From the IMG/VR virus record IMGVR_UViG_3300003883_000001, positions 1 to 40,748 of that record: a stretch of DNA of 40,748 nt. The stretch is one strand, 5' to 3'. Shown in pieces: positions 17,592 to 26,115 of the stretch (its first letter is position 1; the number at the start of each line of letters is the position of its first letter). The notes below the pieces were generated by a model. The model saw nothing but the letters and a program-made list of their open reading frames with translations, searched no databases and was not told where the DNA came from. Origin of the DNA: a virus. Made by a program: the position numbers and the translations under genes.

Positions 17592-19025
17592 ATGGCAAAT
17601 TTAGGTAGATGGACTGGCGGGGTTGTTTCTATACTCCCTAATACAACATGGGCGGCCCCTAACGGAATGTTTCCCACTGAGGATAGAAACGATTCATCTA
17701 TCTACTCATTTACATCTTCTACATCGACGCTGACATTACCCAGTAGTAGTTTAGCTGATGGTTACCTACTTGTTGGTTCTTATGAACTGCATGATACTTC
17801 TAACGGAAGATGCAACCCACAGGCTAGGTTTATTCAGTCTGGCGGCACGGGAAATTTTGCTTCTAACTCTAGTTCAGGATACAACAGAGATAATTCAGAA
17901 GATCGCTCTTATGTAAAGTGTTGGGCTATTGTAGATAGTCCTTCAGCTTCCAGCACCTACCAGTTTCAATGGAGAAGAGATTCCGATGTGCCAACAGGTG
18001 GTACAGAAAGAGCTAATCTTGAGGTAGTACCACTTTATTATTCAGATATAGGTATATACACTTCTACTTCTACATCATGTGCGGGAGGGATAACACCTAC
18101 GTTGGTGACTGGCTTTTCAGGTACAGATGGAACTAATATCACAATTTCATCTAACCAAGTAACCGTAACGGGTGACAATAAAAGATATTTATGTCTGGGA
18201 GGTTATTACTGGCAGGGGATTGGTAATGCCCGAACCCAAAGATGGGGAGGGTTTGAGATAGATGGTAGCTTTGATGATGCCGCTAAAGGATATGCTTATG
18301 CTAGAAATGGCGCTAACGCAGATATAGGTGAGATTTATACACGTTTAATAGAAACAGACACAGCAAGCCGTACTATTGAAACAAATATCTACAGGGGTGA
18401 TGGTGTAGCTAATTTACAAGGAGGAGCAAATTCTACTGGTAACACCACTGGCTCAAATGCAAACCATGTAATGGTGGTTATTGAACTGAATGACTCTGCG
18501 GAGGTCTTTAGTTCAGTGACAAGCGCAAACACAAGTGCTCTCAACGCCTCACCAACTGATTTAAATATTACCACTACTTCTGGATTGGAGTTCAATGACT
18601 CAGCTTCATTTACTCGTGCATCAGATACAGGAATGAATGCGGAGGTAACTGGTGACTACTTATTTGGATCGAATATTTCAGCAGCATCTAACAACGTAAG
18701 CACGGGAGCAAGGTGGACAGCCTTTGCTGAGTTCACTGTTAATGGAATCCCTGATAGTAACTCATTCGCTGGAGATTATCTAAGAAATAATCAAGGCTCA
18801 CAAGACACCTTTGGATGGTCAGCTAACCTATTAGGTTTTGAATCATTAACCAGTGGTGATGATATTGGAGTTAGGGTTACAGAACTAGCTGGCACAGAGA
18901 ATGGTGGCAATGCAGTAAGCCCATCAGGATGGTCCTCACTATGGGGTATAAACCTCGACACGCTTCAACCTTCCTTACCGTCCTTTAACAGTTTTTATGC
19001 AAAAAATAGTAATTTCATAGTATGA
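17592..19025 (+). CDS. Ser/Thr/Asn-rich virion protein with three related domains
   Basis: A 477-residue beta-type protein very rich in Ser, Thr, Asn and Gly. It contains three diverged copies of a unit of about 100 residues (roughly 58-149, 199-300 and 356-456). Each begins with a Y-L-x-x-G-x strand, has an aromatic strand such as RWGGFEIDG or RWTAFAEFTVNG, and ends in a hydrophobic V-x-L/V-x-L strand. This suggests a repeated jelly-roll or lectin-like domain on the virion surface. It directly follows the glycosyltransferase cassette, making it a candidate acceptor for phage-directed glycosylation (inference). Its stop overlaps the next start (ATGA). No catalytic motif is visible. Confidence 0.6.
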   Translation: MANLGRWTGGVVSILPNTTWAAPNGMFPTEDRNDSSIYSFTSSTSTLTLPSSSLADGYLLVGSYELHDTSNGRCNPQARFIQSGGTGNFASNSSSGYNRDNSEDRSYVKCWAIVDSPSASSTYQFQWRRDSDVPTGGTERANLEVVPLYYSDIGIYTSTSTSCAGGITPTLVTGFSGTDGTNITISSNQVTVTGDNKRYLCLGGYYWQGIGNARTQRWGGFEIDGSFDDAAKGYAYARNGANADIGEIYTRLIETDTASRTIETNIYRGDGVANLQGGANSTGNTTGSNANHVMVVIELNDSAEVFSSVTSANTSALNASPTDLNITTTSGLEFNDSASFTRASDTGMNAEVTGDYLFGSNISAASNNVSTGARWTAFAEFTVNGIPDSNSFAGDYLRNNQGSQDTFGWSANLLGFESLTSGDDIGVRVTELAGTENGGNAVSPSGWSSLWGINLDTLQPSLPSFNSFYAKNSNFIV

Positions 19026-20464
19026 AAAAGAATGTTTCAGGTCAAACAATAGGAGCACAATTAATAGCTTTATCAGACGGTAGTAATGTCGTATCTGGAA
19101 CTACGAACGTATTCGTGACAGGTGATGGGGGTACTCAATCCGCAGGTTCGGCTACTGTTACTCATGAAGGGAATGGCTATTGGTCCTATACTCCTACACA
19201 ATCCGAAACAAACTTCGATCACGTAGCATTTACATTTGTAAATTCTCTCGCGGTTAGTGCTACAATTCAAACCTACACAACATTCCCACAAACTGCGGAT
19301 ATTAATATAGATTCAAGACTTAATAATTTAGATGCTTCTGTTTCATCAAGATCAACATTTAATCCGACCTCAGACACGGTTGCTAACGTAACAAATTGTG
19401 CTAATAATTCCGATATGAGAGGCACGGATAGCGTACCTACTAACCCTTTGTTAACAAACGATTCAAGATTAAATAACCTTGATGCTACTATATCATCCCG
19501 ATCAACATTTGATAGCTCTACTGATCAGGTTGTTGCCAGCAATATGAGAGGAACAGACGGGGCTAATACTGTAACACCACCTACTGAAGCTGAAATCTAT
19601 ACGTATTTTACATCTAGTAACAGGCAAGACACTTTTAAGGCTGATATTACATCGATTTTAACATCTTTAACCAATATTTACACCGATACGCAAAGAGTTG
19701 ACGGATTGATTGAGGATGTAAGCGGTAATCGATTTACAACTAAAGCACTCGAACAAGCCCCAAGCGGTGGCGGCGGTGATGTAAACGTGACCCAAGTAGG
19801 AGGAGTGGCTGTGACTAGTCCAGATGATTTGAAAGCAGACGTTTCAGCCATACCAACCAATCCATTATTAACCAATGATTCAAGGTTAGACAATTTAGAC
19901 GCAAGCATTTCTTCTATTGCGTCTCAAATATCAGGACTAAACGATCCAAGTACCACCGAAATAAGAGACGCTCTTTTAGCTGTATCGGATTCATTTAAGG
20001 CAAATGTATCAAGCCTTGCTACCAGTGCTGAAATCGCCGCATTAAACGATCCATCAACCTCAGATATTGTCACGGCCTTACAAGCAGTTGCAGACGATTT
20101 TAAAGCAGATGTATCAGCGTTAGCAACGAGTGCTGAAATAACCGCACTCAATGACCCGACTGTAAACGACATAGTAACAGGACTTCAAGCGGTCGCGGAT
20201 GACTTTAAAGCAGACGTTACAAACTTAGACGCTACTATTTCATCTAGGTCTAGTCAAGTATCTCAAGATTTAATTTTGAAATATCACGATAACACAACAA
20301 GATTTTTAGGTCAAGACGGAACGACAGAGGTTATACAAGAATTGTCTTATTTTATGCAAGTTTTAGATAATGACGGATCAACACCTTTAAAAACCATTGC
20401 ATTTAGAGATGTCTCCAATAATCCAGTAACTTTGAGTTTAGCAACTAAATATGTAAGCATATGA
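19022..20464 (+). CDS. Fibre-like repeat protein
   Basis: A 480-residue protein with a beta-rich N-terminal domain (1-85), a repeat region and a C-terminal domain (about 410-480). The motif DSRLNNLDASVSSR occurs at 97-110 and 147-160, with variants at 287-298 and 401-409. A 35-residue unit (LNDPST-I--AL-AVADDFKADVSALATSAEI) repeats three times at about 305-407. Such heptad-like and 35-residue repeats occur in trimeric phage fibres. Position between the surface protein and neck genes fits a head or tail fibre. The start overlaps the previous stop, and the stop overlaps the next small gene (ATGA). Confidence 0.65.
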   Translation: MKKNVSGQTIGAQLIALSDGSNVVSGTTNVFVTGDGGTQSAGSATVTHEGNGYWSYTPTQSETNFDHVAFTFVNSLAVSATIQTYTTFPQTADINIDSRLNNLDASVSSRSTFNPTSDTVANVTNCANNSDMRGTDSVPTNPLLTNDSRLNNLDATISSRSTFDSSTDQVVASNMRGTDGANTVTPPTEAEIYTYFTSSNRQDTFKADITSILTSLTNIYTDTQRVDGLIEDVSGNRFTTKALEQAPSGGGGDVNVTQVGGVAVTSPDDLKADVSAIPTNPLLTNDSRLDNLDASISSIASQISGLNDPSTTEIRDALLAVSDSFKANVSSLATSAEIAALNDPSTSDIVTALQAVADDFKADVSALATSAEITALNDPTVNDIVTGLQAVADDFKADVTNLDATISSRSSQVSQDLILKYHDNTTRFLGQDGTTEVIQELSYFMQVLDNDGSTPLKTIAFRDVSNNPVTLSLATKYVSI

Positions 20465-20604
20465 TTTTAACACCTTCACTTAATAGTTGTCTTTTAGCAG
20501 GGGGTGACACTCCGATTGTAATAGGAGTCCAATCAGATGTTGTTGTTGGATTGGTTACTAGTCAGGATATTATTCAAGGAATTGTAGAATGTAGCGATAG
20601 TTAA
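20461..20604 (+). CDS. Small protein, unknown (47 aa)
   Basis: A 47-residue frame that starts in an ATGA overlap with the fibre stop and ends two bases before the next ATG, so it fills the gap exactly. It is hydrophobic and rich in Val, Ile and Gly (DVVVGLVTSQDIIQGIVE). It contains no clear membrane anchor and no recognised motif. Tight coupling on both sides supports real translation. A small structural or connector peptide is possible. Confidence 0.6.
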   Translation: MILTPSLNSCLLAGGDTPIVIGVQSDVVVGLVTSQDIIQGIVECSDS

Positions 20605-20606
20605 TT

Positions 20607-20969
20607 ATGATTACAAGATATTTAGGTCAGCCATTACCAGTTGTAGTAAAATTCCCTTCAAACCCTTTATCTGTTTACGGCGGCGATTACGACGAAATAG
20701 AAGAAGTTAGAATGAACCTGAAAAGAAATCTTGAGAGCGATTCAGATGATAGGTATATCCAAAAATCTTCTTTAAATAGCGGTGTTTTAATAGATTCGGT
20801 TGATAATAAGTTTACCATGATATTATTAACTACTGATTACACGAACATCACAGCTAATAGAGATTATTACCTAACTTTAAATGTTAAAATTCCTTCTTAT
20901 TCTGATTTTATTGAATTAGATATAGAAGACAGAAAAATAAGGATTATACCAGACACTAATAGGTCATGA
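20607..20969 (+). CDS. Structural-region protein, unknown (120 aa)
   Basis: A 120-residue beta-prone protein. It opens with MITRYLGQPLPVVVKFP and contains alternating strands such as NKFTMILLTTDYTNI and YYLTLNVKIP. This composition resembles small sandwich domains of baseplate or neck proteins, but no family is recognised. It lies between the small 47-residue gene and a neck protein gene, overlapping the latter by four bases, so a virion or assembly role is likely. Confidence 0.55.
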   Translation: MITRYLGQPLPVVVKFPSNPLSVYGGDYDEIEEVRMNLKRNLESDSDDRYIQKSSLNSGVLIDSVDNKFTMILLTTDYTNITANRDYYLTLNVKIPSYSDFIELDIEDRKIRIIPDTNRS

Positions 20970-21934
20970 TAAGTTGTTTAAATAATTATATAGGATTAAT
21001 AGGGGTTCAGGATGAGTCATTATCTGGAAGATACGTGAATGATCTATCCGGTATAACAACACAGAGAGTCAAGGAGTCATACGAAGAGGATGACACCTAC
21101 GAACCGTTATCGGCTTGGTATTCTATTGAGAGAGCAGCTATAAACAAGTTTGAAAAAAGGGTTTTATCATGGGCTAAACGCTTCATGATGAATTATTCAA
21201 ATTTAGGTACTACCATTTCAGGGCAATATCGAGACAAGACACTGGTTGGCACAACCAATGAATGGAAAGGTGTTTTCTTTAACTATGACTTCAAGATCAA
21301 CAAAGCCCTTATGATCAAAGCTCAGTGGGCTAACTTGTATTCGGAGGGTGATGTACTAGGCACAACTATAAGAGCTTACAATGCGGCTACTGGAGACCTG
21401 ATAGAAACCAAAACCGTAGACTTAGTAAGCGGAGACAATCGCATTTATCTAGGTTGGGAGTTCCCAATATGGAGGTATCCAAAAGTATTTATCGTTTACG
21501 ACGCAAATGCTGTAACAACCATCAAGCAGGATTCATATGATTTCAGCACCCGAACAAACCTTGAATTCAAAAAGATAAGCAAAGCAAGCGCTATACTTAG
21601 TGACAATCTAGCTAATAGTGGAAGTGATAACGGATTGCTTTTGACCTATTCAATTAGTTGTTCGTTAGATAATTTCATCTGTAACAGAGTTGAAATATTT
21701 GAGGAGCCTTATTTATATTGCCTTGCTTCTGAGATTTTGAGACAATCTATACATAGTGAGTCTATAAATAGGTATACATTACTAGACTATGAAGAAGCTG
21801 AGAAGCTCAGAAACGAATATGAAGAGGAATACGAGGAGATGATTGAGGAGATACTTAGAAGCTTAACGATGGAAAGCGATGGTATTTGTTTCAAGTGCAA
21901 CAGATTAGTTAATCATAGACCGATGTTACCGTAA
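20966..21934 (+). CDS. Neck / head-tail connector candidate
   Basis: A 322-residue protein starting MISCLNNYIGLIG and containing a GRYVNDLSGITT segment, which I associate with structural proteins of Bacteroidota phages. The middle (about 100-180) is beta-rich. An acidic helical stretch follows (about 268-300, rich in Glu), and the C-terminus has an ICFKC pair that could bind metal. Position directly before a tail-completion gene suggests a role at the head-tail neck. Assigned by context only. It overlaps the next gene by one base (TAATG). Confidence 0.5.
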   Translation: MISCLNNYIGLIGVQDESLSGRYVNDLSGITTQRVKESYEEDDTYEPLSAWYSIERAAINKFEKRVLSWAKRFMMNYSNLGTTISGQYRDKTLVGTTNEWKGVFFNYDFKINKALMIKAQWANLYSEGDVLGTTIRAYNAATGDLIETKTVDLVSGDNRIYLGWEFPIWRYPKVFIVYDANAVTTIKQDSYDFSTRTNLEFKKISKASAILSDNLANSGSDNGLLLTYSISCSLDNFICNRVEIFEEPYLYCLASEILRQSIHSESINRYTLLDYEEAEKLRNEYEEEYEEMIEEILRSLTMESDGICFKCNRLVNHRPMLP

Positions 21935-22362
21935 TGAATGATCTTGATAGAGCGATAGACATGCTGGAGAAAATTAAGAGTCCGGAAGTGTTTAATCCGG
22001 TCGCTCTTACTATTCATCAGCAGATAAAGAGAAGAATTTACACTGAGGGCAAGAACGCTAAAGGTGCTAAGATTGGTAATTACGCACCAAGCACACTGAA
22101 GACGCGTAATAATCCTAAAAATAGGGGTCGTGTTCCTCAAAGCAGAAACATAATCCTTCAATTCAGCGGCCAAATGGTTCGTGATTTCACACCTATTAAG
22201 CAGGGTGACTTTATTTTAGGTAGCGGTTTTAAAAACACTGTCAATAATCGCAAAGCACGATGGATTGAAAGACAGCAAACACAGAAAATATTCGAAATGA
22301 CCACCGCTGAGGAGCGACTTTTCGAGAATCTTTTACAGAAACAGGTGGATAGACTATCATAA
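21934..22362 (+). CDS. Tail completion / virion morphogenesis protein (Mu gpG / HK97 gp10-like)
   Basis: A 142-residue protein with the pattern of phage virion morphogenesis (tail completion) proteins: a helical N-terminus (LDRAIDMLEKI), a basic region with IYTEGKNAKGAKIGNYAPSTL at about 32-52, then ILQFSGQMVRDF and a C-terminal helix. In many homologues the G-x-x-I-G-x-Y/W-x-P-S segment is the recognisable mark, and it is present here. The protein would help to join or finish the tail at the neck. It is followed four bases later by the neck-adhesin fusion gene. Confidence 0.65.
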   Translation: MNDLDRAIDMLEKIKSPEVFNPVALTIHQQIKRRIYTEGKNAKGAKIGNYAPSTLKTRNNPKNRGRVPQSRNIILQFSGQMVRDFTPIKQGDFILGSGFKNTVNNRKARWIERQQTQKIFEMTTAEERLFENLLQKQVDRLS

Positions 22363-22366
22363 ATCA

Positions 22367-24256
22367 ATGGCACAACGACTAATTACCGAGGCAATAGATG
22401 ATATAAATGCACTCATTGAGGCTAGTTACAGCGTTGAGGGTATCACTTACTACAATTTAGCTAAGAGAATCCCTAAAAACGAGGGGATTGCGGTAATTGC
22501 TAGAGATGGAAGAAATATCTCCGGTAGTCTTGTTGAGCTAAAAAAGAGCAATAAAGGGGTAATTTATCACCGGATCATTGAGCAGAAGAAAGATAAGACC
22601 CCGGGGAAGGGAAGGGATTCAGTTCTGACTATAAGAACAACGCTTAGATTAGTTGCGTGGATAAAGCGACCTCAAGGATCGGTAGCTAGAAAGGATTGGG
22701 ATGATCAAGAACTAATGAACGAATGCGCTCAAATTGTAAACTCTAATTCATGGGCGGATAAATCCGAGATCGCTAAGGTTACTAGTAATAGCAGTGATTA
22801 TTTAGGTATTCTTGAGGAGGAAATAGGCATTGTCGATAAGAACAAAAAGCTACCTTATGAGCTAACTTTATTTACTATCGACTACGAGGTTGTTCAGAAG
22901 CAAAGATGTTCATACAAGACAGGCCAAACGGTTACAGCCATAACGTCGCTTAGTGTAAGCCCTTCGAATCAGGAGGGAACTTCAGGTTCTATTAGCGATA
23001 TAACCATAACAACCGATCAACCAGCGAATATTTCCATACCTAATCTACCCTCAAACCTGAATCTGACTCAGCTATCTAACACACAATGGAAGATAACCGG
23101 AACTTTTTCAGGTAGTTCGCAACAATTCGGAGTTATTGCGCAGGGCATTGCTGGCGGGTTATTAGAGCAATGTGTTAATTTAACTATTCCTTCTTCCTCA
23201 ACTCCGGTAACCGGGCTTAGTTATACAAATGACGCTCAAACCATATGGCAAAATACCGGAAGCTCAGGTGTTTTTACTGCTATGGAAGCTCAACCAACTC
23301 CTTCTAACGCGACTGGTTCATATTCTAGTATTGATTTGCCTGATGGCCTATCCTTAAACTCTAGTACAGGAGAAATAACCGTTTCTGATTTTAGTTTAGT
23401 ACCTTCAGGAGCTTCTAATTTTACTGTAACGATTACCGGATCGTCAGGCTTTACAGGTTCTGCTAGTGCTAATTTATCTGTAACTAAAAATACCTTGTGG
23501 ACACCATCAGAGCCTTTAGAAGTAGGGAATATAGTATATGGATTTAACGCTGATGATGGTATAACTTTAAACTCGATATTCCCCAATCTGGTAGATTCAT
23601 GGGAAGATGAGTACGGCTCAACTGGAATCGCTAATTTCACAAACTCATCCAGAAAATGTTTATACACAACAAATGGAGGGCAGAATATTTTAAATTCTTT
23701 GGGTATAAGACAGGGATATTTAGTTGATATGGGTTCAGACATAGACCTAGATACAGATGATTTTTATTCTTTTTTTGGAGGTAAAATAGACGACACTGTT
23801 CAAGGAACGTTAATAGGAACTACAAATAACCAGTTTGAATTTCCTCAATTATTTGGCTCTAGTAACGATCAGATAGGTATATCGGGAGCCGTCCAAAATG
23901 ACGGCGGGGGAGCTTCCTTCTTTAGTTCTTCTTTTGATGACTTCACATTTGCACCTAAATTCACTAAGAAAATAGTCGTTAATACGCGTGTTAATTCTGG
24001 TCAATTTCAGGTAAGATTTAACGATGATTTAGCGGTGGATATAACTCCATCATTAGTGAATACATTTATTCCACAGGAGCATCAAATAGGTGGTTATCAG
24101 AATTTCGGGCAAGTTTCTACGAGGTTTATTCTTGCTGTAACAAACCCTAATCAGAATGATATAGATAGGATTACCGGATGGATGGCATGGGATATGAATA
24201 TTCAGGATGAGTTGCCTCTAAGTCATCCTTATAAAAATTTACCCCCTTTTATATAA
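22367..24256 (+). CDS. Neck/tail-terminator-like protein fused to Ig-like and LamG-like domains
   Basis: A 629-residue mosaic. Residues 1-190 are globular and, from position after a tail-completion gene, probably form a tail-terminator or neck domain. Residues about 190-277 and 280-385 look like two Ig-like domains. The second carries LPDGLSLNSSTGEITVS, the usual mark of putative Ig (He_PIG) domains. Residues about 390-629 resemble a concanavalin/LamG domain, and the end DIDRITGWMAWDMN followed by LPLSHPYKNLPP matches the common tail of phage LamG domains. Ig and LamG domains usually bind carbohydrate, so the fusion would place adhesins at the neck. It abuts the next gene with a one-base overlap. 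Confidence 0.65.
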   Translation: MAQRLITEAIDDINALIEASYSVEGITYYNLAKRIPKNEGIAVIARDGRNISGSLVELKKSNKGVIYHRIIEQKKDKTPGKGRDSVLTIRTTLRLVAWIKRPQGSVARKDWDDQELMNECAQIVNSNSWADKSEIAKVTSNSSDYLGILEEEIGIVDKNKKLPYELTLFTIDYEVVQKQRCSYKTGQTVTAITSLSVSPSNQEGTSGSISDITITTDQPANISIPNLPSNLNLTQLSNTQWKITGTFSGSSQQFGVIAQGIAGGLLEQCVNLTIPSSSTPVTGLSYTNDAQTIWQNTGSSGVFTAMEAQPTPSNATGSYSSIDLPDGLSLNSSTGEITVSDFSLVPSGASNFTVTITGSSGFTGSASANLSVTKNTLWTPSEPLEVGNIVYGFNADDGITLNSIFPNLVDSWEDEYGSTGIANFTNSSRKCLYTTNGGQNILNSLGIRQGYLVDMGSDIDLDTDDFYSFFGGKIDDTVQGTLIGTTNNQFEFPQLFGSSNDQIGISGAVQNDGGGASFFSSSFDDFTFAPKFTKKIVVNTRVNSGQFQVRFNDDLAVDITPSLVNTFIPQEHQIGGYQNFGQVSTRFILAVTNPNQNDIDRITGWMAWDMNIQDELPLSHPYKNLPPFI

Positions 24257-24579
24257 TGGAATTAAGATTTAACAATGAATACGAAAGAATGGGCGCACAG
24301 GATATAATAGAAAATATCCTTAGAAGCGAAAGTATATGGTTTTCAAGAAAAAACCCTAGTGTTAATTCGGTTGTTTATGATAATGTACCTCAATCAATTA
24401 TCGATATAGCTCAGTCATCTCAAGACTGGCAATTGATAGATGCTATAGGTAGGCGAGTTACTTTAGAAAAGTACGTAATTGAAGAAGCTCCGGAAATATT
24501 CAGAAATGCACAAGATAAAATGAGCGCCGCAATAGAAATTCAAACAAAACTTAAAGATATTATAACAGTGGAGATATGA
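24256..24579 (+). CDS. Hypothetical protein (107 aa)
   Basis: A 107-residue, mainly helical, mildly acidic protein beginning MELRFNNEYERMGAQDIIENIL. It overlaps the adhesin fusion upstream by one base and the membrane protein downstream by four, at the border between structural and lysis genes. No domain is recognised. A small neck or tail accessory function is possible, but nothing in the sequence decides it. Confidence 0.5.
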   Translation: MELRFNNEYERMGAQDIIENILRSESIWFSRKNPSVNSVVYDNVPQSIIDIAQSSQDWQLIDAIGRRVTLEKYVIEEAPEIFRNAQDKMSAAIEIQTKLKDIITVEI

Positions 24580-25217
24580 ATGACGAGGTTTTGAAGGTGT
24601 TGAATTCATCTGGGTTAGCCCTGATACTAACAGGGATTGGTTGGTTTATTCGTCGTGTTTACACTGATTACAAAGAGAATAGGAAGCAAAAAAAGAAGGA
24701 AAATTACTTGATAGGTCTTAGATCAATAGCTAAGGTTTACAATGCTATGGAGAGCCTTCAGGAAACAGATGAGATAACACGCGTATTACTACTAGAAATA
24801 TCTAACGGTGGAAACTGCCCAATGCCCGGTAGTCGAATGTACGCCAGCGCAATAAACGTAAAACATGACGATCAATTAGCTGGACGCGAACTACTTAGCA
24901 AGTACGAGAAGGTACAGATAGATGATCATTATATAAACATGTGTGTTTCAATAAAGGAAGCAGGGGAGCCTTACAAAATCGACGTAAACAACGAAAATAC
25001 TTCTGACTCATTACTTAAATCTTTTTACACCGCTGAGGGTATAACGTATTCCGAGATTTATCACGTTTACACCGATGGGGAGGAAGAGAAAATGTTTATA
25101 ATCAGCATAAGCACCATGAATGAGGGGGAGTTATTCAGGAGAGATGGTATTAGAGCTATTATAAGAACAGAAGTAAACGTGATTAGAAGCGCATTCGAAA
25201 AATACAGAAATTCGTAA
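24576..25217 (+). CDS. Membrane-anchored protein with a GAF-like domain
   Basis: A 213-residue protein. A single transmembrane helix at about 13-29 (GLALILTGIGWFIRRVY) is followed by a very basic stretch (about 33-43), which places the C-terminal 170 residues in the cytoplasm. That region has a helix, then a strand-rich domain with RVLLLEISNGG and MFIISISTMNE, loosely resembling a GAF/PAS sensor fold. It is the first gene of the lysis region. Control of lysis timing or superinfection exclusion are possibilities, and neither is shown. It is separated from the lipoprotein gene by 33 bases. Confidence 0.5.
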   Translation: MNDEVLKVLNSSGLALILTGIGWFIRRVYTDYKENRKQKKKENYLIGLRSIAKVYNAMESLQETDEITRVLLLEISNGGNCPMPGSRMYASAINVKHDDQLAGRELLSKYEKVQIDDHYINMCVSIKEAGEPYKIDVNNENTSDSLLKSFYTAEGITYSEIYHVYTDGEEEKMFIISISTMNEGELFRRDGIRAIIRTEVNVIRSAFEKYRNS

Positions 25218-25250
25218 CCCTTTCCTTTTTACCCCGTATTAAATAGTATT

Positions 25251-25682
25251 ATGAAAAAATTACTAATTATACCATTCTTACTAACATTTTGCTCTGAGCC
25301 GTTTCCTGAAAGCGATCAGGAGCTAATCCCATACCTTCAAATGATCGACGCTGAGGCGGCTATTAGAGGAATTAGAACAAATGTTTCAGAAACCGTTTCC
25401 ATACAGTATAAACATGAAATATACTGTGGCACCAACGAACAAAAAAGAGGGTGTGCTTATCAGAAATTTAGAGGAGGTATCGTTCACATTGATGACTACT
25501 ACAAGTATGATAGACCACAACAGGAAGAGATAGAAATAATTATCTGGCATGAGGTTGGTCACACATTTGGATTTGATCACACTTCAGACAGCTTGAATTT
25601 AATGAATGATCTAACAGTAACCGTAGAAGAGTACCGCAAAAACAAAAAATACCTCATAGACAAATTTTTTGGTGTAAATTAG
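25251..25682 (+). CDS. Lipoprotein with a metzincin-type zinc protease motif
   Basis: A 143-residue exported protein. MKKLLIIPFLLTFC is a lipoprotein signal peptide, with Cys14 as the lipidation site. The preceding Phe is atypical, but lipoboxes in Bacteroidota are loose. Acidic residues follow. HEVGHTFGFDH at 100-110 fits the metzincin consensus HExxHxxGxxH (His100, His104 and His110 bind zinc, Glu101 is catalytic), and Met118 could be the Met-turn. Cys59 and Cys68 may form a disulfide. It sits between the GAF-like membrane protein and the holin/endolysin pair, so a part in envelope breakdown is likely (inference). No spanin genes were recognised. Confidence 0.75.
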   Translation: MKKLLIIPFLLTFCSEPFPESDQELIPYLQMIDAEAAIRGIRTNVSETVSIQYKHEIYCGTNEQKRGCAYQKFRGGIVHIDDYYKYDRPQQEEIEIIIWHEVGHTFGFDHTSDSLNLMNDLTVTVEEYRKNKKYLIDKFFGVN

Positions 25683-25686
25683 AGGC

Positions 25687-26115
25687 GTGGGTCTCTTCAA
25701 TAAAATAACCAAAGTAGCTAACGTAGCTGACGAGTATGTAGAAACCGGGCAAGAACGTCAGGCTACTCTAACATCTCGTCATTTAGCTGATATGCAGTCG
25801 GACAACTGGCTTGCAAAAGCTATCAGGCCATTAAGCCTACTTCTTTTACTTTCAACGGTTGTTTTAATGAGCATACTGTCTTCATTTGGATACGAAGCCG
25901 ACCCGATAATTTTCGGTGAATTAAGCGTTCTTTTAGGGAGCGCTTTTGGTTTTTATTTTGACTCAAGAAAGCGTGAAAAGATAGCTAGTCAAAAAGCTAA
26001 GGCAGCTATAGAGATTCAAAAGATGAAGACCAAACAGGAGATTAAAAAGGAAAGGAAAATGCTTAGGCAAGATCGAAGAAGAAAGCGAAGAGAAAGGAGG
26101 GATCAAGATGGGTAA
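25687..26115 (+). CDS. Holin-like membrane protein
   Basis: A 142-residue protein with a GTG start at 25687, four bases after the lipoprotein stop. An amphipathic N-terminus is followed by two hydrophobic helices at about 47-67 and 74-91 with a short loop between. A long, very basic tail rich in Lys and Arg follows (about 93-142, coiled-coil-prone). The W-x-x-x-x-I-R-P-L segment before the first helix and the GFYFDSRKREK segment after the second resemble holins of the gene-transfer-release type. It overlaps the endolysin start by eight bases, which strongly supports a holin role. Confidence 0.7.
   Translation: MGLFNKITKVANVADEYVETGQERQATLTSRHLADMQSDNWLAKAIRPLSLLLLLSTVVLMSILSSFGYEADPIIFGELSVLLGSAFGFYFDSRKREKIASQKAKAAIEIQKMKTKQEIKKERKMLRQDRRRKRRERRDQDG

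Noticed and set aside
23290-23742. 150-codon open frame on the - strand within the neck-adhesin gene
   Set aside because: It is antisense to a coherent Ig/LamG reading frame and has no coupled neighbours.
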